A stretch of DNA of 64,000 nucleotides from Gari tellinella. Lineage: Eukaryota; Mollusca; Bivalvia; Cardiida; Psammobiidae. Location of the stretch: contig OV277870.1 of assembly GCA_922989275.2 (NCBI GenBank), positions 44,698,356 to 44,762,355 of the forward strand. The letters run 5' to 3'. The first letter of the stretch is position 1, and each line of letters opens with the position of its first letter. The notes below the pieces were generated by a model. That model was not told the DNA's origin and ran no database searches. It saw only the letters and a program-made list of their open reading frames with translations. The translations under genes and the position numbers were made by a program. Positions 29,201-40,172 of the stretch are shown piece after piece.

Positions 29201-29751
29201 TTAAAAAACTTTTAGATGATTATGGTTTTTCCTATGTTTGGCTGAATCAATATACGGTGGATTTAAATAAGTTTCATGTTGTTTTTAAAGCCAGAGTAAT
29301 GGACGTATTTAAACAGTCTTGGTGTGCTTCTATCCAAGAGTCTAACGTTTTATATACATACAAATTTTTCAAAGAAACTTTTGAACACGAACATTATCTT
29401 ACTGTTTTACCAAAGAAGTACATGTATATTTTAGCTAAGTTGAGATTATCATCCCATAATTTAAGAATTGAATCCGGGCGTTACGGTGCAGGTAGAACTG
29501 AAAGAGAGGAAAGGTATTGTGTGTTTTGTTACAAGCATGACATAGAAGACGAGTTTCATTTTGTTTTAGTATGTACTCTGTATACTGACTTAAGAAAAAA
29601 ATATCTAAAACGTTATTTTTACCAAAACCCAAGTGCTTATAAGTATGTAGAGTTGATGAAATCAAATAGTTCCAAAACCTTACTAAATCTATCAAGGTAT
29701 ATCTATGAAGCTTTTGATATGAGGAAAGCTGCACTGAACTACCTTGATTGA
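26299..29751 (+). CDS. LINE ORF2: endonuclease, reverse transcriptase, CCHC
   Basis: The frame follows ORF1's TAG directly, with no ATG before the conserved endonuclease start (VLSWNIHGLG). Numbering from TTG 26326 gives 1141 residues. AP-like endonuclease: SWNIHGL, Glu32 in FLFETWA, LLCGDWNARVG (about 145-157), SDHAPV (about 265). RT: PLFKKGDKSNVNNYRGISL, DAQFGFRKGRSTTDAIF, FVDLKKAFDSV, FADD at 743-746. Motif B reads GLKQWEVISP with Trp704 where nearly all RTs have Gly (QG), so this copy is probably inactive although the frame is open. A C-terminal CVFCYKHDIEDEFHFVLVC is the LINE CCHC motif. Confidence 0.92.
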   Translation, partial: GCVGAELKVLSWNIHGLGSDKLSDCDLLRVLEQYDIIFLFETWANKSSKINIKGYKSFNFPRQFQNRRARRCSGGTVVFIKESLVKGVTVAKNHLDTVIWLKLDKQFFNFENDVYLAGIYIWVENSPAYDVHDIDLFQLIQNDINCYESAGSVLLCGDWNARVGNGSRPDYIVCDSNSDIIDYGDYTPDVPLSRVSMDKGCNSHGLKLLDLCKSSGFRLANGRLFKDNSIGDYTYTSINGSSVIDYLLLRNSDFGILCNFEIGKFNEWSDHAPVCFGLRCNTALNNECVGKGNVFNFVKWDPDLKDDFRRRLIAQLPVLNRITDDMVLNGKESVNKGINDFTQILNEVASPLFLKRMYKSRSNSYIKSFIKKADWFDSECLEAKRIYQQYLHVFDKCKNDANRISMLDKKKIYKNLIKKKKRRFELNKMTEVERLRHRKPRDFWRHFSKRNDESSARDISLDEFFEYFSKLNDDLPNPHDSDSEDFFVNNDFDSQNVSFEELDSPITQSEIEAVVRKLKRNKAYAGDQLINEYFLESFDILSAHLVDIFNCIFESGVFPEKWCEGIIVPLFKKGDKSNVNNYRGISLVSCFSKIFTGVLNNRISSWAENNDILTDAQFGFRKGRSTTDAIFVLNATIQKILRNKGKLFCAFVDLKKAFDSVYHHGLWLKLFRVGIKGKMLRIIKEMYSIVKMCIKHCDDYSSFYECAIGLKQWEVISPIMFALYLNDIELFLSDRISSGLTLDQINLILLLFADDMVILGSDPSELQNSLDNLERYCDRWGLEVNVKKTKIMVFRNRGRVPMEYVWKYKGQTIEIVDDFTYLGVVFSYTGTFNSYISTLTGKGLKALNTLVVNVKKYCFKPKTFCQLFDAFVGSILNYSCEVWGCTKSKQLENLHLKFCKRLLGVRASTRNMCIYGELGRFPLYINRYSRVIKYWCKLVLSENIILQTLLSEMGDDLNKGKTNWLSDVKKLLDDYGFSYVWLNQYTVDLNKFHVVFKARVMDVFKQSWCASIQESNVLYTYKFFKETFEHEHYLTVLPKKYMYILAKLRLSSHNLRIESGRYGAGRTEREERYCVFCYKHDIEDEFHFVLVCTLYTDLRKKYLKRYFYQNPSAYKYVELMKSNSSKTLLNLSRYIYEAFDMRKAALNYLD

Positions 29752-29894
29752 TTTGTATACGAGTCAGTGTTTTATTATCTAATCATTTACCAAAAATGAT
29801 CATTTAATATCTTTTTTTTTCATGAAAATAGCAGTTCAACCTCAAATTCTAAATTTTCGAAAATAAATCTACTATCATTTGAAAACTTTTTTTT

Positions 29895-29929
<35 letters not shown>

Positions 29930-30061
29930 ATGCATGTTTGTTTGGCCACTTTGGCCATCTGTAAATATGTTAACGTGTATGTTAATATGTTAAGAGTAAC
30001 GAGGAATTTGTTAATTCAAGTTACTGATTGAATAAAGAATTATTATTATTATTAGTATTAT
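29752..30061 (+). mobile_element. LINE 3' UTR and ATT tail
   Basis: A T-run and (ATT)n at about 29886-29930, then GATTGAATAAAGAATTATTA and a final (ATT)n tail abutting the TATAA target duplication. Confidence 0.75.
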
Positions 30062-30189
30062 TATAAGCGGCCATGTGTCTTCAAAACAAGAAACAGACCA
30101 TGTGGTAAAGGTACGATTAGTAAAATTGCGTCTGAAAAATTGAAAATTTGAAACCTTATGATTTTTATGATAAACTTATGGCAGCCCTG
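30062..30189. mobile_element. CAGGGCTGCCAT MITE, right half
   Basis: GCGGCCATGTGTCTTCAAAA, GTGGTAAAGGTACGATTAG ... TTATGGCAGCCCTG. It matches 44189-44308, the right half of the intact copy. Confidence 0.8.
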
Positions 30190-31344
30190 TAATATGATGA
30201 CACAGGAAGTAAAGCGACTTTACATATATTGCGGGTTTTTGTTAGTCTCACAACGAATTTTCTTATATTGTTTGCTGAAAAATAATTTCAGTTTCATTGT
30301 GTCTATTATTATCAATTTTCATATTTAACTTTCCCTGTTAAGGTTCATGTATACTGTTTTTTGGTCCCTCTACGAGAAAAAATACCCAAATTTGAAAAGT
30401 TGTAATACTCAATAACTATTCCACATTGGCTAAATATATTTTCACACATTATAAATAATTGGTCAATGAAAAGGAGCACGCCTAAATTGCCATAAATTTA
30501 AGTGTACTTGTGTTGTCAGAAGCTCAAAAAGTAACGAACATGGAATGAAAATAACCTCTTCAGCAGAATATATCAAATCACTAAATGGCACGTTTTTTCG
30601 GAAATCTGGTAGAATACATACAAAGAACCCCTTACATACTGGGTACTCCTACACAGATTGTTTTACAAAAGTCAGGAAAACTCCCTGCAATTGGCCTTTC
30701 AAATACCCCTTGCTTGATTCAAGGGCAGCCATTTGCATTTTACAAATTTTTAGAAGTTTGCCAACATTTAAAGTCCAGCTACTCCAAATCTACAAACACC
30801 GACTGACGATTGTTATATACGTGCGGACAGAGAAAAGAACAAGCAATATGATTGATGGAATGTCACTCACCCGATTCACTGCATTTAGACAATATATCCG
30901 TTCAATCATAGCAATATCACTGAAAGTTGTCGTTTATCCAACACAACGATTAATCCGCATTTTCTCGTTTTTTAATATCCATATTATCAACTTTTATTTC
31001 AGTACATTATTAATGTTGGATACATACTCAATAAAATAAGCGCATTGCACATTACTTTCGATCATAAATTCCTCCGTATGTCACAATTCTTTAGCGGACT
31101 ACTTGCCGCGAAAGTTATTCTGTCCCTGTACAGCTGACCTTTGTTTCAGGAAAATCAAGAGTTTGTCCCTTTAAATCACCTTTTTCCACCCTTTCAAGTA
31201 TTCCACATCTTTCCGGCTATTGTAATGTTGATTAATATTTCACTTTGCATTGCGATCTTTATTATATAAAGCTTTATATTGCTGTGAATGTATTCCAGCT
31301 CTAGTCCGGTCAAGGGGTACATCCATCTACACATTGTACATGTA
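30190..31344. other. Intergenic, no gene accepted
   Basis: A 164-codon frame at 30545-31039 has no domain, no splice context and AT-driven composition; I regard it as chance. No repeat family was identified. Confidence 0.4.
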
Positions 31345-31590
31345 CAGTGGCGAATCTGTTATTCTTTCCCGTTTAAACGAAAACGTACGCAAACACAAAA
31401 CACTAAAACGTAGAAAAGTACAATTTTTGGACAATTCTGATAATTCATCATTATCTTGGTGGCAAACAGTTTGGATCCTGATCAGACGCCGGGTTACCCG
31501 GCGTCTGATCTGGGTCCAAATTGTTTGCAGAGAAAATAATAGTTTTAGCGTAAACGCGTTTTTTGGGAAAGAATAACGTTTTCTCCACTG
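31345..31590. mobile_element. Family A MITE, full length
   Basis: Ends TGTACAGTGGCGAATCTG and TTCTCCACTGTATA. The core at 31462-31528 has GGATCC/GGGTCC stem variation, combining bases typical of family A (GGGTTACCC) and family B (GGATCCTGATC). Confidence 0.9.
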
Positions 31591-31859
31591 TATACAATAC
31601 TGCACGGATCCGAATTTGGCTTCTATGGGGTCCTAGTAGGGACACTTGAAACGATTGCTTTGGGCAGAGACACACCAATTATTTTTTGTCCTTCTATCTT
31701 TTCATGTATATTCTGCTTCTGCATTTCACACATACACACACATTAACATATTGTTATGGTTCATGAGTATATGCTACTAACACCCTGACAACCTTACTTC
31801 AGTAGTTGTAAGTATTTAGAAACACTGATAAGGGCACATATATTTGAACATTTAGTCAG

Positions 31860-32560
31860 ACACAATCATATATTAGTTTATCTAAGGCTCAATTTGGTTT
31901 TCGCTCTAGGGGATCCTGCGTTTTACAGTTAATTGAATTGATAGATTATTAGTCACACTACATTGAGGGTGATGGAAGTTTGGAAAATATAATGTTTATT
32001 TAGATTTTGTCAAAGCTTTTGAGAGCATAGTACATTAACGTTTTCTCGCAAAGTATCAGTATTTGGTATCAGAGGGGCCAGTTTTGTCATGGAAACGTAA
32101 CTTTTTTACTGGACGTAGGCAATATGTATTTGTGAAAGGACCCTGGTCTTCTTCGTGGAAAGACATTTTATGTGGGGTACCCCAGGGAAGTATCCTGGGA
32201 CCCACATTATTCATATGTTTATAATAGATGACCCCTCCCCCTGAAGTTATACGTAGTATTGTGAAATTCTTCGCTTATGGTACCAACCTATACAACAAAG
32301 ACATTAAAATTGATATTATCCAGCACGACTTAGATGCCTTAAACATAGTCAAAGTGGCTGTTGCGTTTTAATGTGAAAAATTACAGAACCATACACATTG
32401 GAAGAGACAACCAATATTACCAGTATACTTTGAACTTTGCGGACATTGAGTCTGTTAGTGAAAAGGGGGATTTAGGGGTAATATTTTAACAGGACTAAAA
32501 AGTTAAGTAGTCATATAGCTGAAAAAGATAACAAATCCATCAGTGTATTATCCTAAATAA
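31860..32560 (+). pseudogene. Decayed LINE reverse transcriptase fragment
   Basis: Across frameshifts and stops one can read AQFGFRSRGSCVLQLIELID, VYLDFVKAFES-like (ATTTAGATTTTGTCAAAGC), SVFGIRG, FFTGRRQYVFVKG, CGVPQGSILGPTLF and FAYGTN in place of FADDTN. These are RT motifs in the right order, of CR1/Jockey style and unlike the RT at 26326-29751. It is a 5'-truncated, mutated relic. Confidence 0.75.
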
Positions 32561-33149
32561 TCAGAATGTATGATTACATTGCGAAAAGATATTTCATAAT
32601 TTTGAACAAAGCACTCGTCAGGTCAATATGGAAACATTATTATCATGTATTATGATATCTATTCTTGAAAGAAGTGTTGAAAAATTATGTAAGCCTGCCA
32701 ATAAGCGTCTCCTGGATTGTCAACCTTACATGTACCGAAAGATTGGTTTTCAAAAATTGCTTGGTCATTGACGAAGCCGTGGTGACATGATATAATGTTG
32801 AAAATTATTTTAAGAAATGGAGGATATACATATAGAAAGAATTTACCTTAAAAATATTTTTCAAATTAAAAAAACATCATTAAGTTTACAACACTTTTCA
32901 AAGAGAGTTATAAACAACCGGATCTCACTTCAGTTTATATAGAATTAAAAATAATAAATTTTGTTGATACATTTGTATGCCGGATGAATTATTTTTGTAA
33001 TCTTAGCTTCAATGTCATATCCATGTGTCTGTGTACCTCATTGGATTAGAATCAAATATTGCATACTGTTTAATGAATAATTCAGTTGAGAGGGGTCGAA
33101 ATGGAATATTCTTAATAATAAGAATGACCAAAGCATCTGGAAACAAACA
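32561..33149. other. Probable continuation of the decayed LINE
   Basis: Fragments such as CATCAGTGTATTATCC and TTGTCAACCTTACATGTACCG are compatible with the C-terminal part of a LINE ORF2, but too decayed to annotate. Confidence 0.3.
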
Positions 33150-33790
33150 TTTACTTGATGCGCATTTAAAGTGATGTTTAAAAAAGCACTAGTAACCACT
33201 GTTCCCTCCATTTTACGGATGCATTGCAGAATACGTCCCCTCATTGATTTTACGTAACGTTTCAAATACGTTGCCATTCCAACCAAAATGCACGTTGGAG
33301 GTCATTAATTTATGGAATAATTTTGATAATTTGACCCGACCTTGTTATCAAATACATCCGATATGTGTTCGATTGGGCTCATGTCCGAGGATAAAACAGA
33401 CCAAGGCAGGACGTTAATGTATTTTTAGCAAGAAATTGTGTGGTGATCCGCGCCGTGTGATGCTTTATACATGTATTGTCAAGCTGAAAATGCCAGGTCC
33501 TTCCTTTATTTTGTATGAATCGTATCACTGTGCTATTTAAAACATTGATGTAACGCTGAGCGTTGGCATTTTATTGAATAATAACAAAGTCAATTTCCAG
33601 AGTTCCCATTTTCCCAACCCAGACCATAGCGCTGCCACCACCCATTATGTCTCTCAAACATATCGTTCTCCGTGGTCACTCCTCCTTTTTGCGCCGTGAG
33701 GCGAGCGGACCGTGGCGAGAGACTCTCTTGCCTTCGCGGTAATCAATGTAGCGCTGTTTACAGTGAAACACCTGTATCTGCGCACGTGCA
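33150..33790 (-). pseudogene. Decayed Tc1-type transposase
   Basis: On the minus strand, with stops and shifts: ISLFTVNSATLITAKARE, GERYV, then GWWQRYGLGWENGNSG (the GGGSVMVWG block), AFSAWQYMYKASHGADHHT (the QDNARPHTA block), NVLPWSVLSSDMSPIEHISD (the LPWPALSPDLNPIEHLWD block) and a C-terminal GRILQCIRKMEG. The order is that of the DDE domain of Tc1-like transposases. The N-terminal DNA-binding part and terminal repeats were not found. It is a candidate relative of the enzyme that moved the TA-flanked MITEs, though no shared ends were seen. Confidence 0.75.
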
Positions 33791-34139
33791 AAGTAAGATC
33801 ACGTTGGCAAGCTTAGACGCATAAAGTGACCTGGGATTTGAATAGCAATTGTGTAATCGTTATACGCAATGAAATCATTATAATCATGTATATATCTTGC
33901 AACATGCGTTAAAACACAGTTATAGAATAATTCTAGGAAGAGGATGGGCTTATAAAGAAGCAGATCCTCCCGCGAGAGCCCAACAACGATTCTCAATGTA
34001 TTCTCAAGGTATAATTCAGTTAAAAAAGGATGAAAAAAATAATACAGTCTGCATATTTATACATGTAATAATGTTTGAAAGAGGCTCGTGTTGCCCACCA
34101 TACTTTGGAAAAAATAAGTAGTCCCCCATGGCGATATAG
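33791..34139. other. Intergenic, no feature seen
   Basis: Only short frames without motifs. Confidence 0.35.
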
Positions 34140-34967
34140 TGTTGTCCTTGAAAATTGTCAAATATTCCATGACTTCTTCTGTTGTTATTTGAGTGGATTT
34201 CGTCAGGATTTTGGTCCTACTACCTCATGTAAAGCATATTCTTCAATATAGAGGAAGGATTTGTTGAATTTCAGTACAGAAAATTTGCTTCACATTTTGG
34301 TGCAAATCCAAACATATTGTTCAAAATCAAGATACACAGTTTTTCTTTCAAATTGTAAGCTATCTCATAAGTTTGTTCATTTCAATATAAACATTTTGAT
34401 ATGAAATTATGCAACAGAGCTCCATAAATGACCAAAATATCACCTTTCAAAAATGCACCAAAAAACACTTTACAAGAACCTTAAATGAACAATAATTTCC
34501 ATCTTTGTTTTCGATCGAATAGTTTTATCTGGAGTTATGCCCCTGTAATACCGGTACTTCGAGGTGGTTTTTTTTTTTATAAAGAAATCTTGTTTCAAGG
34601 CTATAACTTCAGTTATTGGAAGCCCCCTTCAGGGGGCTTCCTCGTTGTTTAGTTTGAATGTAGCCATTTTCTTAGAAGGAGCTTCTGCTTATTGCGAAAC
34701 GGTGGAAATAATTGGCGCAATATTGTACAACCAGTCAAGAATGCATTGTCTGCGCATGCCTGAAACTAGGTTGCATAAATTTTCGTACGCAGCAATATTT
34801 ACGAAAATTAAATATTTTGGTTAGGAATAAACCCGTTCCGGAACTTATCACTTAGATAAGGAATAAAACTCACACTTTCGCTACATAAGATGTTAAATGC
34901 TTGTGTGGCGGTCGTAAAAGTAGCTTACAACTACTAAACTAACGTTAATTGATTGTATGAATGACAG

Positions 34968-35042
34968 TAAGCAGCTTAAAGCAAGGTGAAAGTTAAATTG
35001 AAATCTTGTACTGTAGCTCTCTGTGTACTTTCGCCTTGTCTT
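34968..35042. repeat. Core-2 hairpin, degraded
   Basis: CAGCTTAAAGCAAGGTGAAA, GAAATCTTG, then CTCTGTGTACTTTCGCCTTG. The tip no longer pairs. Confidence 0.5.
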
Positions 35043-36263
35043 ATACGCAGAATTGTGTTACACAGTTATACTGGTGTCTCCTATTCTCGTGGGGCTAAGC
35101 CTTAGAATATATATAACGCACATACATTACTATTAAGAATTCTTCTTTGTGGCTTAAAAGTCAGTAGAAACTCTAAACAAAGTAAAACATCCATATAAAT
35201 AATAAAATATTATCTAGGTCATTTCTACGTTTGAATGATCTGAATCAGTCAAATATGTTCCAATATTCTCGGGCTTTATGATTGGTTGTCAAGGTTTGTT
35301 GCTATGGAGGTGGAAAACTCTTTCAGTTCAGATAAGTATTTTAGAGTCACTTTAAATCTATCATAATTATGGAAAATTTCTTCATCTGTGGCATTAAATT
35401 TTGTTTGTTTATTGAGATTTAACTATGCACAAGCATTCGAAAATAGAGAAATCATATCTAATTGATGATGTTTGGGTTAATACAACATTTTCCAACAGAA
35501 ATTTATCGGAGGCAAAAAGTTGATAAACTTCCGGATGTCATAAGTGTCCATTTCATCTGATTTTGTTAGGCCCGAGATTGTGAGAAACCCTGAGCATACG
35601 AGAATTGGCGTTAACGCAATTGACTGGTTGCTATATATAGAGAGGTTCATTTTACAAAAAAAAACATTTTCTCAAATACCTCAAGTATTTCTTTCACTTA
35701 TATTACTATTTTACCCAACCCTACATAGTTTTGTTTCCTACCATGTCACTTCATTAAAACTGCTCGGCTTCCCTGGCTTCTTTTTTAAAGAAGCTAACTT
35801 GTGTTTCACCTATTGTAGCCAAGTTTCATATAAAGGTTACTTATTATACAGGGAAGATGCCTAGTGATATTAGTTTCGGTTCAATGAATTGTCCTGGAGT
35901 TATGCTCCTTTACATACTAATTATTTAACCACTCAAAATGGTTTCAGGATGATAACTTTACATCTGTTTGCCTTATTTAAACCAAATTGCATACTTCGTA
36001 CAGATTTCAATAAGCAGGAAATACACCTATTAAGCATTTATTGGAGTTTTGCCCCTTTATATACATAGAATTTAAAAAAAAACTTGTTTCTGGACAATAA
36101 CTTTAGTCCAGTTTGATGTATTATTAACAAATTTCACAGTACGCTTTCTGAATTTCATAATACAGGTTAGACACCTACTGATTTTGGTTTTAGGTCTGAT
36201 GATTTATATAAGAGTATGTCCATTTTTATACATAGAATTTTACAAAAAGCTTGTTTCCAGGTA

Positions 36264-36632
36264 CAGTGAAACCCCTCTAAACCGGACATGTGTTGGGATA
36301 GCAAAAATGTCCGGTTTAAAGGGGTTTCCGGTTTAGAGGGGTTTTAACTTGTTTCTAGTATGGACGATAGCTGACCACTTAAAGCAAGTTGAAAGTAAAG
36401 CAGAATGCGCCTTAAGGCGCATTCTGCTTTACTTTCAACCTGCTTTAAGCTATCATCTGGTAGAGTGTACAAACCATTTTCTTCAGTGAAAGAAAAAAAT
36501 CAAAGACGTGATAAGGCGTGTTTCTGGTGTAATGGGTAAAAATAAAAAAGGATTGGAAACGGGACCAAAGCTTTTGTCCGGTTTAGAGAGGATTCCGGTA
36601 TTCAGAGGTTCCGGTTTAGAGGGGTTTCACTG
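36264..36632. mobile_element. Family F MITE, TA-flanked, carrying core 2
   Basis: Ends CAGTGAAACCCCTCTAAACC and GGTTTAGAGGGGTTTCACTG, TA on both sides. Repeated CCGGTTTAAAGGGGTTTCC blocks next to the ends recall the arrangement of family E. The centre is a perfect core-2 hairpin (36368-36459). It split a tandem unit of the surrounding repeat; the unit reads through when the element is removed. Confidence 0.85.
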
Positions 36633-36857
36633 TAATTACTTTAGTTCTTATTGACATTTAATTATTATTTATACCGAATTTTAAAGTAAGCTTTCTCATT
36701 ATACAGGTAAAACACTGTCAATTTTTTTATCTAGTCTCGTGAGTTGTATTGCATACTCAGAATTTTATAAAAGAGCCAGTTTCAGAACAATAACTTAAGT
36801 TCTTTTGGACATATTGTAACCAATGTGTTGCTTTTGCCGTGGCAGACGTATCGTAAT

Positions 36858-37013
36858 GCTGGGTCCAAAGTTATAAAGTGTTTGAGCTGAGTCTGAGTGT
36901 GTTCTCAAGCATTTGATTGGTCAGATTTGAGCCTAGGCTCAAATCTGTCCAATCAAATGCTTGAGAACGACTTAAGACTCAACTGAAAAGATTTATAACC
37001 TTGGACACAGCAG
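36858..37013. mobile_element. Family H palindrome
   Basis: TGGGTCCAAAGTTATAAA on the left and TTTATAACCTTGGACACAG on the right; the centre is GTTCTCAAGCATTTGATTGG-TCAGATTTGAGCC-TAGGCTCAAATCTG. One arm has drifted (GTCC for GACC). A second copy is at 47043. Confidence 0.8.
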
Positions 37014-37470
37014 TGTTCTTGTTGTGTGAAACGGTAAGGGCATGCGAGTCACATGTGATGTGACCCGTTAATTACTCTGAGAGACTGAACCCTCACTATG
37101 CCGACTTTGCAAATGAACTCTTCTGTTTTCTAAATAATAGACATTTTACAATGACTATTGAGAGGCTTGTCGAGTATTTGAAATTACTGCAAGCATTTAA
37201 GACCCGGAAAAGTGTCGGCTCAATCAGGAGCCCGTTGAAATGGGTCTTTACTGTTTGCAAATGATGAGGGCTAACAGTAATGGTTAATCGTGTTGTTTAC
37301 TTGTATTGTTCGTATTTATGAAGATCGAACTCTTTAGCACGCGGTGATGAAATTGATATGACTCATTAAAGCGGTTCGGGGTCATTTAAGACGCAAAGAA
37401 GACCGCGTCTCATTTGAATCAAACTGTGTGATTGGCCTCTATATACATATTTGTATTCTAGAGGTAGTTA
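37014..37470. other. Degraded TTAA/core-1 relics
   Basis: GACCCGGAAAAGTGTCGGCTC ... GGGTCTTTACTGTTTGCAAA (37201-37262) and GGTTCGGGGTCATTTAAGAC ... TTGAATCAAACTGTGTG (37372-37432) look like old core-1 stems. No gene. Confidence 0.35.
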
Positions 37471-37474
37471 AACA

Positions 37475-37660
37475 ATGCATTTGAGACCAACACTCGTGAT
37501 ATTTTTGGATATTTTCTTTAATTTACTTCGCGTAATTCTGTTTATATTAAATTATATTGTAAATATGTTTATGTATTGTATGTATGACGAGAAACTGTAT
37601 AGTTTATGTCAAATAAACGTTCTTCTTATTCTTCTTATTCTTCTTCTTCATAAGTCCCCA
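37475..37660 (+). mobile_element. 5'-truncated LINE 3' end
   Basis: A short coding-like tail ends TTTATGTCAAATAAACG, immediately followed by a TTCTTA/TTCTTC microsatellite, the usual look of a LINE 3' end. No RT is left. Confidence 0.4.
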
Positions 37661-37739
37661 CCCAATACAGCATGATGCCGGGGTGATAATATCACCCTGA
37701 TCAGTAATCATTTATTTAAAACCAGTTAATACAGTTTGG

Positions 37740-39560
37740 GGTATCAATTGATACATTTAGTGGTAGATTAACCTTGAACATTACAAAAGAGTTACATTAT
37801 TCACTATTTGTTCAGGAAGACCATTTAACCCGCCTACTGCAAGCAAACTATTCAAAATGGCGTACAGAATGGTCGCCATAAGAATAAGAAATGTTCTGCA
37901 AATACTATTACAGTTATTTTCTTATAACGTAATATTGTGCTTTTTTCAGTACTTTTGCTGAGCTGTGATTGACTGAACTTTTATGTTTCAAGCAAAACAA
38001 AATATAAGCCGCGTCTTGCCGAGACTACTTTTATTCGGGACTCTTTCTTTTAGTACACATGTTCCTCCACAAGTGCTGCATGAAGCGGAACACCAAATGA
38101 CGTCATTTTTGCGATGACATTTCTATAAATAACGTCACGTTTTTGCGGTTAATATATATGGAAGAGAGATTGTAAACACTACAACCTACGGCTTAAAAGT
38201 GATAAATAATGAGTACTCATGTCAGATTCTCTATTTAATTTCTGTCTTACATTCAGTAGTACTCGGCTCTAAATGACCATCCGTGTCTATTAGCCGTAAG
38301 ACGTCATTCATTCATTCATTCACATTCAGTAGTGATATTAAATATATTATTAATATATTGAATATGTTATGTGCTCATGGACAATGTACTTCGAACAATA
38401 ATGCAAGGTACATATTATTTACTTCTTGTGTAAGAAAACAGTTTAATTCTTCTACTGAGAACAATATATTCAAATTGGCGTCCAAGATAACCGCCACACG
38501 ACAAATATAAAATATCACACACAGACTATTAAAATTGTTTTCTTATAGTTTGACAAAACGTGATAGCAATGGACTTTGAACATTACAAGAGGTATATAAA
38601 ATCGAGCCGTGCCATGAGAAAACTTGCCTTATTGCATTTGAAACAGTGTAAATCAGGGCCAGATGTTGACCTTGATTTCCACTGTTGACACCCACGTGCA
38701 TCTAAAACATGTTATATAGCTGTACTTTATATGGTATTTTGAGGTGTAGACCAAAATCAGATACAGAGCCTGCGAGGACAACGGTGCTTGGTCTGTAAAA
38801 TGTTGCAATGCAACAAGGCTGGTTTTGTCATGGCACGGCTCATATATATTATTCACTTCATGATTATAAAAACTGTTTAAATCCTTCTTCTGTGAACAAT
38901 ATATTCAATATATAGCGCCCAAGATGGCCGACACACTACAAACCTAGAATATCATCAACATACTATTACAATTGTTTTCTTATGGTTTATCTTAAGTGAT
39001 TGAAAAATACTTTTTACATTAGAAGAGAGAGATAGTATAAACTGCATGTGTATAAAGACTATTTAATTCTCCTGATGAGGACATGTTCAAGATGGCGTCC
39101 AAGATGATCGCAACAAACGTAAAATATCACAGAACATACTATTACAATTGGATTTTTTAATTGTTTGACTTAATGTGATGACAATATTCTTTGAACAGTA
39201 CAAAAGAGACATAGTATTCACTTAATGGGTATAAACACTATCTAATAGTTCTACTGCAAACAATTATTCAAGTTGTCCAAGACAACCGCCTCACTACAAA
39301 CCTAAGATATAATTTACATACTAATAAAGCTGTTACAATAGTCTAATGGTTTGACTAAAATGAGTACAATGGACTTTGAACATTACAGAAGAAACATAGT
39401 ATTCACGTAATATGTAAAAAGATTGTTTCATCCGTCTACTGCGAACAAAATAGTCAATGTGACATCCAAGGGAGCCCCTTACAAACCTAAAATATCACCA
39501 ATTTACTATTACAATTGTTTCCTTATCGTTTGACTAAAACAGATGAAAAATAAACATGTA
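37740..39560. repeat. Diverged tandem array, about 170-200-bp units
   Basis: Successive units share TTTGAACATTACAA, CATAGTATTCACT, TCTACTGCGAACAAT, TTCAAGATGGCGTCCAAGAT, CACTACAAACCTAAAATATC and ACTATTACAATTGTTTTC. They occur near 37770, 38560, 38990, 39180 and 39370, with further partial units. The array is interrupted by unrelated sequence around 38000-38340 and 38600-38850. It is non-coding. Confidence 0.65.
38060..38230. repeat. Repeat with CRE, related to 41280-41600
   Basis: CACAAGTGCTGCATGAAGCGG, AAATGACGTCATTTTTG, GATAAATAATGAGTACTCAT recur, diverged, at 41288-41330 and 41560-41580. Confidence 0.5.
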
Positions 39561-39815
39561 ATATTGCCTGTGATTCACACGGTTTTGGAATTTCATGAAA
39601 CGATGAGTTACTCAACGTCATATCTACATCCAAGTTGTTTGAATATGATATATATAGTCAGAATCAGAAGGATAAGGGTTAAAACGAAGTGAGGCACCAT
39701 TGCCGAGAAACGGGTCAAGGACAACTTTTACTGCGCACTTCAGGTGGTTCTGGATGATATCCCAAGAAATGACGGCATACTGCTGTTAGGTGACTTCAAC
39801 GCCTGAGTTGGAAAT

Positions 39816-40133
39816 AGTGCTCCCTCTCGGCAACGACACCCAATGGGAGACAAAGATTGTATGTGTTGCTCGGAGAGAACTGTAATAGGGAGGGGAATTG
39901 TCTAGCATTTGCAAACAATTTGAATCTAGATCAGACGCCGCGTCTAGATGTTTAGTGTCAAAATTTCAGATATGTGTCTCTGAGAAAAACAGCAGACGAT
40001 AATTTTAAGCAGACGATCATTATAGCAGAAATGAAAAGGTCCGACATAATTGTCTTGTTGGGGAGAATAGCGGCAAGCGTCGTTCTAAGGAGGGAATCGT
40101 TGTTCAGAGGACCGTTGTTCAGAGGGAGCACAG
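39816..40133. mobile_element. Family E MITE in LINE endonuclease remnant
   Basis: AGTGCTCCCTCTCGGCAACG and TTGTTCAGAGGGAGCACAGTA. The core is halved (GATCTAGATCAGACGCCGCG then return arm deleted). Confidence 0.75.
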
Positions 40134-40172
40134 TAACAGCATTAACGCAGAGAGTCACGGGTCGGAATGGAT

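Larger units (their letters stand above)
21877..30061 (+). mobile_element. LINE (non-LTR retrotransposon), apparently full length
   Basis: The LINE lies between TATAA at 21872-21876 and TATAA at 30062-30066, in the middle of a MITE. Without its own 3.2-kb insertion it is about 5.0 kb. Order: 5' UTR (21877-22203), ORF1 in two pieces, ORF2 with endonuclease and reverse transcriptase, 3' UTR with T-run and ATT repeats, GAATAAAG and a final (ATT)n tail. The microsatellite-like tail and protein layout fit the Jockey/I/CR1 side of LINEs; the RT wording resembles the Nimb clade, but that is only an impression. Confidence 0.88.
34140..36840. repeat. Mollusc-type repeat with about 160-bp internal tandems
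   Basis: Recurring blocks of the type ACATAGAATTTTACAAAAAG, CTTGTTTCCAGGACAATAAC, TTTAGTT, AAATTTCATAGTAAGC, ATACAGGTAAAACAC appear near 34210, 34570, 35770, 35932, 36063, 36229 and 36756. Spacing near the right end is about 160 bp once the insertion at 36264 is removed. There is no coding content. A perfect short hairpin, GAAGCCCCCTTCAGGGGGCTTC, sits at about 34619. Confidence 0.6.

Noticed and set aside
30545..31039. 164-codon ORF
   Set aside because: No domain, no splice or promoter context, AT-driven amino-acid mix; chance frame.
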